Shown in pieces: positions 32,885 to 40,502 of a stretch of DNA of 64,000 nt. Origin of the DNA: Streptomyces phaeolivaceus (GTDB taxonomy: Bacteria; Actinomycetota; Actinomycetes; Streptomycetales; Streptomycetaceae). Below the pieces are notes generated by a model, which was not told the origin of the DNA, made no database searches, and was given only the letters and a program-made list of their open reading frames with translations. A program made the translations under genes and the position numbers. The DNA is taken from assembly GCF_009184865.1 (NCBI RefSeq), contig NZ_CP045096.1:10052137-10116136 (forward strand), written 5' to 3'. How positions within the stretch are numbered: position 1 is the stretch's first letter; every line of letters starts with the position of its first letter.

Positions 32885-35850
32885 GTCGCGCCCGGCTCCT
32901 GCCGCGACCAGCCCACGGGGTCGGCGCGAAGCGCCGCCGCGTCCTCCCCGGCACCGCACTCCTCGAACAGGTCCGCGAGCAGCGCCACCAGCGCCTGCAC
33001 ACCGGGATGCCCGGCATCGGCGGTGGCGGCCAACCGCCGCAGAGCGAGCGTCCCCAGCGCCCGGCAGCCCGTCGTGTCGCCGCAGGCACGCAGGTACCGC
33101 AGTTGGCCCAGTACGAGTTCGCGGACGTAGGCATCGGTGTCGCCGAGGGCACCCACCGGGTCCAGATGCCGGGTCAGCGCGCCGAATCGGGACCACAGCG
33201 CGGGGACGTCCGGCGCGTCGCGGCCGTAGTCCTCGACCATCCGGGCGCGCACCGCCCTGCGGGCCTCGGCCAACTCCTCTTCGGAGAACCGCTCCTGGCA
33301 GGCGCGCCGGACGACAGGGTGGACGAAGACGTACTCACCGCCCGGCTCACCGCCCCGCAGCAGGGCGAGGCGGCGCAACGCGGTGAGCCCCGGATCGAAG
33401 GCCTGCCCCGACTTGTTCGGCGATCGGCCGACCAGAAGTGTCAGGGGCACGGGGCCGGCGGCGAGGACGGCCAGCCGGTGCAGGAGGTCCCGGGCGGACG
33501 GTTCCGTACGCAGGACATGGTCGAGGGAGATCCGGCACGCTTCGACCGCATGGTCGGACACCGCCTCCGACGTCGCCTCGGACGCCGCCGAGGAGCCGTC
33601 GCCCGGCCCGGCGCGCTCGGGACCGGCCTCGGGCAGCTCGCCGGTGACCGCCAGGAAGGTGGCCGCCAGCTCCAGCGCGAGGGGAGATCCGCCGAACCGC
33701 TCCGCAAGGTGCCGGCCCTGCGGGGCCGTCACCTCCGTGGCGTGCAGCCGAGCCAGCGGGAAGGCCTTGCGGCGCCTCAGCGCGGGCACGCGGTGGACGG
33801 CGAACCCCTCGGGCCAGTCCGCGGCCGACGAGGTGATCAGCGTCGAGCGGCGGCCGGCGGGCAGATCCGGCAGTACCTCTCCGGCCGCCGCGCCGTCCAC
33901 GATCACCAGCCAGGACGGTTCGGTACCCTGCCGGCTCCGCCGCGCCAGTTCGTCGGCGAGGCGGGCCCGCTCGGCGCCGCCGACGGTGGGCGACCCCGCG
34001 GACAGCCACAGAACGAAGTCGAACGCCGAGCCGAGGGTGTACGCGTACTCCACCGCGACAGCCGTGGCACCTCCGCCCTCCGGCGAATACAGGACCTGGG
34101 GCGCCGTCCCACCGCTCGTCAGCGCCCGGTGCAACTCGTCCAGCAGCCGCTCACGGTCCAGCAGTTCGGCCGTCCGCGGCGGCACAGCGCCCCACACCTC
34201 GTGGGCGTCCGCTGCCGCGTCGGTCGTCACGTCGGGCATCCGGGGCCGTTCCAGACTTCGCGCGACCGTCTCGTACTTCGCGTCGAGCCGGCGCAGCACA
34301 TGCGCGGACACCTCGGCGAACGGCCGGTGTCTGCGCAGCTCCGCGACCGCGGTGTCGTCGTTGCGCAGCAGCGCGGCGAACTCGACCCGAGAGCCGTGCG
34401 CGGTTTCGAGGTACTCGGTGACGTACCGCAGGATCTGCCGTGCGGCCTTGCCGCGGAGCGCGCCGAGGAGTTCCGCGCGTACCCCCGGGCGGAAGTCGAA
34501 GACGATGTCGTCACCGCGTGCGCCGACGCTGTCCTCGGTGCGCTCCAGAAGGCCGCTGAGATAGATCTCGGCGAGCTGGGAGGGACGCGGGTCGTTCAGC
34601 ATCCGATGCTGCACGATGCGCATCACGGGTGGACTCAGCGCCACGGCGGACAGGTACACGATCAGGTTGTAGGCCTCCGGGCTGGCGTCGTTCCTGAACC
34701 GCTGCACCAGTTCGGTGGGGGAGAGTTCCGTCGTGGCCGGGTCGTCCGGGAGCTCCGGCCGCTGCGGGGGCGATGACCCGACCAGGGTGACCAGGGAGTC
34801 GACGACCGACGACTCCCCGCTGGTGAGCGATGCCCACGGGCCGATCGAGTCGGGGTCCAGCAACAGCACGGGCACGGGCATGGGCGCACCGGGCTTCACG
34901 AGTCTGGTGTTGGCGGCGCCCGGACCGGGCGCACGCAAGGTGACCTTGTGCAGATTCAGCGGGCAGCGCTCCCACATCCTGCGGGGCAGGGGCTGCACGA
35001 TGGCGACCGGACCGCTGCGTCCCCAGAGCCGGAGCAACTGCTCCAGCGTGCCGTCCGACCACGAGGGGCTGATGCAGTCCGAGACCACGAGCACCACCCG
35101 CCGTCCGGTCGGATCGACGAGTTCGCCGGGGCTGCTGTAGGCGGCCGACGTGGTCGACGCGCGGGCGGGGAGTCCACGCCGCAGGACGACCCCGAGCGAG
35201 CGGGACTCCTCCGACGGCAGAGACCACACCTGGACCGACCGGAAGGCGCCGGCGGTGTCCAGCAGGTCCCGGAATTCGCGTACCGCGCGGTCCCACACGG
35301 CCATGGACACACTGTCGTCGACGACCAGGGCGACATCGAGCCAGCGCACCGGAGCGGGGCGCAGCACCGGGAGCCAGAACCCGGTGTCGGCGATGCGCTC
35401 CACGGTGGCCTCCTCGTCCAACTGCAGCTCGGGCCCGGGGAAGGCACGGCCTCCCAGGGGGCGCAGTGCCCTGCGTAACGCGAGCACATCGCGCAGTGCG
35501 GGCGTCGTCGGCAGCCGGACCGGCGTCGCGTTCCCGACCGCGTCCTGCCCGCCGGGCAGGGCCAGGCGCGCCGACGCGGAGAGCACGTCCCGGGGAACGT
35601 CCGCGTACAGCTGGACGGGCTCCGAGTGCGGTGGGTCCGCCCCCGGTGGCCTGGTACGGCCCGCCGGCGGCCCGCAATCCAGCGGGGACCGGGCGTCCGG
35701 GACCGGTGGCTGTTCCCCGAGCCGGGCACCGGGGCGGCCGTTCGACTCCCGGGAGAGGCGCTCCGCCAGCCACAGGACATCGGCCAGTTCCTGCCAGGTC
35801 GGCTGATCCTCGACGTCGGCCAGGAGTCTGGTGATGAGATCGTCGGTCAT
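32881..35850 (-). CDS. vWA (SAV_2336-like) protein fused to a degenerate NB-ARC-like module
   Basis: 989-residue protein. The N-terminal half resembles the SAV_2336-type family: a variable linker (35-140), then a von Willebrand A-like domain with LDVALVVDDSVSMAVWD, in which DDSVS (178-182) is the MIDAS metal site. From about residue 553 a second module resembles NB-ARC/STAND NTPases (AELLDRERLLDELHRAL, LVIVDGAA, then helical repeats). Its P-loop position reads SPEGGGATAVAVEYA (589-603), lacking the Walker A lysine, so ATP hydrolysis is unlikely. It overlaps MoxR upstream (TGATG) and the caspase gene downstream (GTGA). Together with MoxR it is the expected chaperone/vWA pair of VMAP ternary systems. 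Confidence 0.85.
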   Translation of the reverse strand: MTDDLITRLLADVEDQPTWQELADVLWLAERLSRESNGRPGARLGEQPPVPDARSPLDCGPPAGRTRPPGADPPHSEPVQLYADVPRDVLSASARLALPGGQDAVGNATPVRLPTTPALRDVLALRRALRPLGGRAFPGPELQLDEEATVERIADTGFWLPVLRPAPVRWLDVALVVDDSVSMAVWDRAVREFRDLLDTAGAFRSVQVWSLPSEESRSLGVVLRRGLPARASTTSAAYSSPGELVDPTGRRVVLVVSDCISPSWSDGTLEQLLRLWGRSGPVAIVQPLPRRMWERCPLNLHKVTLRAPGPGAANTRLVKPGAPMPVPVLLLDPDSIGPWASLTSGESSVVDSLVTLVGSSPPQRPELPDDPATTELSPTELVQRFRNDASPEAYNLIVYLSAVALSPPVMRIVQHRMLNDPRPSQLAEIYLSGLLERTEDSVGARGDDIVFDFRPGVRAELLGALRGKAARQILRYVTEYLETAHGSRVEFAALLRNDDTAVAELRRHRPFAEVSAHVLRRLDAKYETVARSLERPRMPDVTTDAAADAHEVWGAVPPRTAELLDRERLLDELHRALTSGGTAPQVLYSPEGGGATAVAVEYAYTLGSAFDFVLWLSAGSPTVGGAERARLADELARRSRQGTEPSWLVIVDGAAAGEVLPDLPAGRRSTLITSSAADWPEGFAVHRVPALRRRKAFPLARLHATEVTAPQGRHLAERFGGSPLALELAATFLAVTGELPEAGPERAGPGDGSSAASEATSEAVSDHAVEACRISLDHVLRTEPSARDLLHRLAVLAAGPVPLTLLVGRSPNKSGQAFDPGLTALRRLALLRGGEPGGEYVFVHPVVRRACQERFSEEELAEARRAVRARMVEDYGRDAPDVPALWSRFGALTRHLDPVGALGDTDAYVRELVLGQLRYLRACGDTTGCRALGTLALRRLAATADAGHPGVQALVALLADLFEECGAGEDAAALRADPVGWSRQEPGAT

Positions 35851-36893
35851 CAGAACCCTGGATCCAGACGCCTCATGACGGTGCGCAGCACGCCGTCTCC
35901 CTCTCGGGTCTCGCGGAGGCCGTCATCGGTTCCGCCACTGAGCAGCAGATAGACCGCGTTGAGAAGTTGATCGGTGGCGAGGGCCTCCGTGGGCCTGCGC
36001 CGGACGAACTCCTCGATCAGCGCCGCCCCTCGCTCCACGGCCTCCCGCCCGAGATGCGCCTCGACGATACGGACGAGAAGGTCGAGGCCCGGTTCGGGAA
36101 GGTCGAGACGCAGACAGCGGCGCAGGAACGCCGGAGGGAACTCCCGCTCGCCGTTGCTGGTCAGCACCGTGAAGGGGAACGCGTCGGCGCACACGCGTCC
36201 TTGGTGGACGCGCACTCTCTCGCGTGGACTGTCGTACACCTGCACATGGGCCTCAGGATGGTCGAGGCGGGCGAGTTCGGGAATGACGAACTCGCCCTCT
36301 TCGAAGATGTTCAGGAGGTCGTTGGGCAGATCCGGGTCGCTCTTGTCGATCTCGTCGATCAGCAGCACCCGCGGCACCCCGCCGGGCAGCAGCGCGGTGC
36401 CGAGCGGGCCGAGCTGCAGATATCTGCCGATGCCCTGGCCATGACGGTCGAAGTAGGCCGAGTCTTCTGCGGGCACCACCGGGTCCGCACTCAGGTTGGC
36501 GTCCTGGAGGCGGCCCAGCGCGTCGTAGGCGTACAGGCCGTCGCGCAGGGTGGAGCGGCTGGTGATCGGCCAGTTCAGCACACGGCCCAGCCGCAGCTCG
36601 TGGGCGACGTGGTACGCGAGGCTGGACTTGCCCGAGCCCGGTGGACCGGTGACGAGCAGGGGGCGCCGCAGGTACAGCGCGGCGTTGACGACGTCCACGA
36701 TCTCCGGTGTGACCTGGTAGACGGCGCCGCGCAGCCGGGTGTCCGGCGCCGGGCGACCGTACGGCCATTCGGCCGCTGAGGGGGCGCGCCACGGCGGCGG
36801 CGGCGGCAGCTTCTCGATGCCGTCGTGCGGTACTCCCGTGCCTCGGTAGACGTGCCATGCGTGCGACACCAGCGATGCCTGCCCTTCGTTCAT
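35850..36893 (-). CDS. MoxR-family AAA+ ATPase
   Basis: 347-residue AAA+ protein of the MoxR group. Walker A is GPPGSGKS (83-90), Walker B VLLIDEID (176-183), sensor-1 region FTVLTSNGERE and the arginine-finger region PPAFLRRCLRLDLPEP. The first 50 residues are a Pro-rich lead. MoxR ATPases act with vWA proteins as remodelling chaperones or metal-insertion machines; in VMAP systems they are predicted to regulate effector assembly. It sits between the VMAP gene (6-base gap) and the vWA gene (1-base overlap). Confidence 0.92.
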   Translation of the reverse strand: MNEGQASLVSHAWHVYRGTGVPHDGIEKLPPPPPWRAPSAAEWPYGRPAPDTRLRGAVYQVTPEIVDVVNAALYLRRPLLVTGPPGSGKSSLAYHVAHELRLGRVLNWPITSRSTLRDGLYAYDALGRLQDANLSADPVVPAEDSAYFDRHGQGIGRYLQLGPLGTALLPGGVPRVLLIDEIDKSDPDLPNDLLNIFEEGEFVIPELARLDHPEAHVQVYDSPRERVRVHQGRVCADAFPFTVLTSNGEREFPPAFLRRCLRLDLPEPGLDLLVRIVEAHLGREAVERGAALIEEFVRRRPTEALATDQLLNAVYLLLSGGTDDGLRETREGDGVLRTVMRRLDPGF

Positions 36894-36899
36894 GAGGTC

Positions 36900-38417
36900 T
36901 CACAGAGGTGCGTGGAACCCTCCGGCCTGAACCGGGGAGTGTTCCGGGTCGTCCCACAGCAGAGCGAGGTCGGCGAACCGGCGCGCGTCTTCCAGCCCCG
37001 CGCTTCGTCTGCGGAAGTCCAAAATGGTGTGCGGAAGTCTGGCGCGTCCCCCCTCGTCGGCCAGTTCGGGAGCCAGCCTCTCCTTGAAGTAGCGAGTGCT
37101 CCGAGATCCCCCTCCGCGATCCCACAGCATGATGGGCACACCTGCCTCCAGGGCGGCCTCCAGGTGTTCCTGGAGGGTGTCCCCTCGGTCTTCCCAGGCT
37201 GCCGTCCCAGCGACGAGCACGGTGAGAGCCGGCATCATCCGCGGCACCAGGTCGTGTCGACCCGAGGCCGGGTGTTCCGCGTCGAGCAGGAGGGACGACG
37301 AGGCGTCCAGGTGTTCGTGCCGCAGTCGCCGCCACTTGGCCTCCCACAACCGGCGGACATCGGGATCGCGTTGGCGGTCCTGGTCCCGTACGACGACGGG
37401 ATACAGACATCCCAACGGCTGCTCCGGGCCGTCGGCGGACTCCGACACCTGCCATTGCTCCACGGGCAGGTTGATCAGTTCGCGGGGCAGCATGAACTCG
37501 ATACGGCTCGGCCCGTCACGGTCGTACTCGCGCGCGGTGACGAGGAAGTCGTCGATCCTGGCCGAGATCTGGTCGAGGCGCTGCGGCTCGTCCTCATGGA
37601 CGAGAGGCATCCACTGCCGGCCCCCGTGGCCGAGCCACACCGAGAGCAGATACTCCGGACGCCTCGGCAGAAAGGGCTGGAGACGAAGGACCAGGGTCAC
37701 GCTCTCCCGTGGCCCGGGGCGGTCGGGGACGGTGGGGCCGGTCAGCCGAACGGCGGGGACGCCGAGGCGTTCGGCGACCCGGCCCGCCCACTCCCGCAGG
37801 CGCCGGCGGTCGTGCGGTGCCGAACGATCGGCGAGTGCGAGAACGAAGCGCACGAGCGGGGGGACGTCCCTGGACGGACTGATGAGGTCCTCCAGCAGTT
37901 CCAGGGCGTGCCGAAGGTCGTCCGGCCGTTCCGGGACCAGCGGCGCCGCCCAGGCGTAGGCGCCGCGCCAACCGTCGTTCTCCCGCGGGTGAAGCATGCT
38001 CAGCAGCTCGTCGCGCTCGTCCCCGGTGAGCAGCGGGGGCGAGGCGAGCCGGGGCGTCAGCTCACGGAAGCGCAGCGTCTCGGCGATGTCTCCGTGGAAG
38101 TCGCGCAGCAGGTCCACGAGTACGGGCATCACGTCGGGCCGTCGTGCGCACTGGCGGATCAGGGAGCGCGCCTGCTGGAGGGGATCGCCCCCGACCTCGA
38201 TCTGTTCGCCGGTCTCCGCCGCCAGTTCCTCCAGGAGAACCTGGCGCGTCCGCTCGTCCCGGAAACCGTCGAGACGCAGCAGGATCCGGGTCAGCTCGTC
38301 CAGGACCGCATCCGGGCCCTTCAAGCGCGCGCCACGGTCGAGCCGTCTGACGACATCGCGCCTCCATGAGGTCCGTATGCGGTGCGGTGAGGGTCCGAGA
38401 TGGTCAAGTGCAGGCAC
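36900..38417 (-). CDS. VMAP-C domain protein with N-terminal EAD2-like domain
   Basis: About 505 residues from the GTG at 38417. The N-terminal segment LTRILLRLDGFRDERTRQVLLEEL and the following helices match effector-associated domain 2 (EAD2), an adaptor-like domain that pairs with a copy in an effector. A helical middle follows. The C-terminal 250 residues match the VMAP-C (vWA-MoxR-associated protein) domain: RIEFMLPRELINLPVEQW, PLGCLYPVVVRDQDR and the end VPIMLWDRGGG. The start is uncertain: ATG 38543 extends the frame without a ribosome binding site. The best site, GGAGG then ATG at 38356 in another frame, would reach EAD2 only after a 1-base shift in the GCGCGCGC run. It heads the VMAP-MoxR-vWA-caspase operon. 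Confidence 0.8.
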   Translation of the reverse strand: MPALDHLGPSPHRIRTSWRRDVVRRLDRGARLKGPDAVLDELTRILLRLDGFRDERTRQVLLEELAAETGEQIEVGGDPLQQARSLIRQCARRPDVMPVLVDLLRDFHGDIAETLRFRELTPRLASPPLLTGDERDELLSMLHPRENDGWRGAYAWAAPLVPERPDDLRHALELLEDLISPSRDVPPLVRFVLALADRSAPHDRRRLREWAGRVAERLGVPAVRLTGPTVPDRPGPRESVTLVLRLQPFLPRRPEYLLSVWLGHGGRQWMPLVHEDEPQRLDQISARIDDFLVTAREYDRDGPSRIEFMLPRELINLPVEQWQVSESADGPEQPLGCLYPVVVRDQDRQRDPDVRRLWEAKWRRLRHEHLDASSSLLLDAEHPASGRHDLVPRMMPALTVLVAGTAAWEDRGDTLQEHLEAALEAGVPIMLWDRGGGSRSTRYFKERLAPELADEGGRARLPHTILDFRRRSAGLEDARRFADLALLWDDPEHSPVQAGGFHAPL

Positions 38418-38425
38418 ATGGTACG

Positions 38426-38453
38426 AAGTTGCGGAGCCGTGTACCTGCAACTT
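38426..38453. promoter_or_regulatory. Inverted repeat between the VMAP gene and the divergent trypsin-like gene
   Basis: AAGTTGC (38426-38432) and GCAACTT (38447-38453) are perfect reverse complements, 21 bp centre to centre. They lie just upstream of the GTG start used for the VMAP gene, in a region that must contain promoters for both directions. They may be an operator; the regulator is unknown. Confidence 0.4.
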
Positions 38454-38667
38454 TGCTCGAATGCCGACGAATCCCGAATCGGCGGCGGCGCCGTCCTCGG
38501 CAGGAGCGGCGGCGGTCCCCGTCGGCCAGCTGCGAACGTACATTCGTATTGCAACCGGAGTACGGCCTCTTTGTTGCTCATATATGCTTTATTTCCGGCC
38601 AGTTGGGGTAAGCGCTGTCCTGTGTGACCTTGATACCACCTTGTGGCATCAGCATCGGGGGTGCTGT

Positions 38668-38880
38668 GTGACGGGTGAGGAGACCATCGAGGACCTCCTG
38701 CTGCACGTCGTCGCGCAGATCAGCTGCGGCGAATCCGAGGGCTCCGGTTTCTTCATCGGTCCCGGCACCCTGCTGACCTGCGCACACGTCGTTCCGGAGG
38801 ACGACTGCACCGTGCGGTGGCAGGGCGAGTCACGCCCTGCCAGGGTGCACCGGCGATTCCCGGACGACGGAGATGCCGAG
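38668..38880 (+). pseudogene. Truncated trypsin-like serine peptidase (N-terminal part)
   Basis: Starting at GTG 38668 (GGGGG about 8 bases upstream), the frame reads VTGEETIEDLLLHVVAQISC, then SGFFIGPGTLLTCAHVV, the catalytic-His motif of trypsin-like domains, and VRWQGESRPARVHRRFPDDGD. Coherent sequence then ends; the Asp and Ser motifs (DIAL, GNSGGP) are absent. Intact relatives in Streptomyces are long trypsin-EAD or trypsin-STAND proteins and are known effectors of VMAP-type systems. The position divergent from the VMAP gene suggests a former second effector. An AT-rich promoter-like stretch (CATATATGCTTTATTT, 38579-38594) lies upstream. Confidence 0.65.
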
Positions 38881-39569
38881 TTCCCTGCCGGCGATCGACC
38901 AGATGCTGGTCACCGTGCGCTGACCGCCTGCATGCCGGGCAGGTCGCTCTGCATCGCGGTGCCATCTATCTCGAACATCCGCACTTCGTGGTCGCCACGC
39001 CGACCGAATGAACCCGCGCGAGGACGCCATCACCGTCCAGACCCGCAGCGGCTCGCGGCGGGCCTGGTTCCGCTAGGAGTCGGTCATGGACTACGACCGC
39101 AGCCTGGACCCCGGCGCCGGCGACGGGGAGCTGTCGACCCCGGCCGCTGACGTCGCTTTCGCCGCCGGCCAGGTCCTCTTCAGCGGCCCGAGCGACTCCG
39201 ACCGTGCCGTGGCCTACCTGCCAACTATGTGTCCGCCACGTGGAACAAGCAGGACATTCCGCTCCGCGAACACGCTCAGTCCGTCGCCCGCGACCTGCTC
39301 CGCTCCCTGACCCGGAGGGGTACTGGTCCCTCATCCACGGCAGGTGTCTGGTGTGCTGCCGGTGGTAGCCGCACGTCCGGCAGCGGGACCGCGCGATGCG
39401 TTGCGGTGTGAAGGTGTGCGCCGGGTCGAGCCACTGGCCCTGGCCTGGACGTGATCAGCCCGGTGGCACCCGCAGTCCGGGAACGCGCAGATCCAGTAGC
39501 CGGCGGGCTGTACGGGACCCCCACGGAACCAGTGCACTGTGATCAGCGGCGGCCGGGTGGAGCGCACGG
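38881..39569. other. Decayed region between the trypsin remnant and the Fic toxin gene
   Basis: No intact gene. Short coherent pieces occur (for example plus 39086-39230, MDYDRSLDPGAGDGELSTPA, and a frame with RGAIYLEHPHFVVATPTE ending near 39011), but they are in different frames and match no family I recognise. A minus-strand frame near 39460 has a Cys/His cluster (CAFPDCGCHRADH) that could be a zinc-finger remnant. Confidence 0.35.
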
Positions 39570-39941
39570 TCAGATCCGCCAGGAGCGGATGCGGTCGGCC
39601 GTGTCGTACCCGTCGGCGCGGTCGGCGTCGATGTCGCGGGCGAGGTCGATCAGCGCGCCGTACGGCGGGTCGACGGTCTCGCCGGCGCCGTCCATGTAGG
39701 CGACGACGATCGCGGCGGCGTACAGGGCGTTGCGGGCCGGGAGGGGGCGCAGCCGGATCACGGCGTGCATCAGGGCTGCCGCGCGCCAGGCGTTGTCGAC
39801 CCTGGCGCCGACCTGCGGGGTGTTGACGCGGTGGCGGGCGACGGCGGCCACGAGGTTGGAGAAGTCGTGGACCTCGGGCTGCTTGGGCAGTACTTCCGCC
39901 TGGCGTTCCAGCAGCCAGCGGATGTCGATGTGGAGCTCCAC
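39570..39941 (-). CDS. Fic/Doc-like toxin of a toxin-antitoxin pair
   Basis: 123-residue protein resembling the Doc branch of the Fic family in helix arrangement (HDFSNLVAAVARHRVN, AWRAAALMHAVIRLRPLPARNALYAAAIVVAYM). The canonical HPFxDGNKR core is degenerate here: the histidine (His59) is kept but the following loop reads AVIRLRPLPARN. It may be a divergent subgroup or a toxin with altered chemistry; Doc proteins phosphorylate and other Fic proteins AMPylate targets. Its GTG starts one base after the antitoxin stop, so the two are coupled. Confidence 0.6.
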   Translation of the reverse strand: MELHIDIRWLLERQAEVLPKQPEVHDFSNLVAAVARHRVNTPQVGARVDNAWRAAALMHAVIRLRPLPARNALYAAAIVVAYMDGAGETVDPPYGALIDLARDIDADRADGYDTADRIRSWRI

Positions 39942-39942
39942 C

Positions 39943-40200
39943 TCAGGCAGCCCGCCCCTGGCGCCCGGCAGCGTCCGGGCGGGCGGGCGCGTCGTCGGGG
40001 AAGGCCGCGTCGAACGCGTCCGCGTTGTCGGCGACGAACTGGCGGAAGACCTCCGCGGCGTCCTCGAGACGGGGGTCGCGGACCGCGTTGCGCGCGGCCT
40101 CGGTGATGAGCGCGGTCACCGTGGTGCCCTCTGTCTCGGCACGCTCCTGCAGCTGGGCGTGGAGTTCCTCGGGGACCCGGATCGTCACTGACTTCGACAT
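39943..40200 (-). CDS. Ribbon-helix-helix antitoxin
   Basis: 85-residue protein starting MSKSVTIRVPEELHAQLQERAETEGTTVTALI, the ribbon-helix-helix (CopG/Arc-like) DNA-binding fold. The acidic C-terminal half (DNADAFDAAFPDDAPARPDA) would wrap the toxin. It should neutralise the Fic-like protein encoded immediately downstream and autorepress the operon. There is no palindrome obvious enough to name as the operator in the 300 bases upstream. Confidence 0.8.
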   Translation of the reverse strand: MSKSVTIRVPEELHAQLQERAETEGTTVTALITEAARNAVRDPRLEDAAEVFRQFVADNADAFDAAFPDDAPARPDAAGRQGRAA

Positions 40201-40502
40201 ACCCCTGACTGTACAGCAGGGCGTACAGCATAGGAGGCGGATCCGACAGAGACCGACCCGGGAGGGCGGCTCGCGGCAGACGGCCGCGCGGGTTCGGCGA
40301 CGCCGTCGTAGGCGTAGGCGTGGCCGTGGCCGTGGCCGTGCTCGCCCATGCCTCCGTCGTCCTCCGCGGCGGCGGGCCGGACCAGGGGCGGGCCGAAGCA
40401 TGGCCCGCGAGCTCCGCCTCACGGGCTCATCCGCCGGTCAGTCGGTAGGTCGGTAGGTCGGGGCTCGGCTGCCGTGGGCCGGGCCCCGAGCGTGTGCTGT
40501 GG
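40201..40502. other. Intergenic region between antitoxin and amine oxidase genes
   Basis: It contains short simple repeats (gtaggtcg units near 40443-40459 and tggccg units near 40321-40340) and no gene. The antitoxin promoter lies near 40205-40260. It is also downstream of the amine oxidase gene, but no clear terminator stem was seen. Confidence 0.4.

Noticed and set aside
32884..33196. An upstream ATG extending the caspase protein by 104 residues
   Set aside because: That extension lies entirely inside the vWA gene, is arginine-rich shadow sequence and ignores the GTGA-coupled start at 32884.
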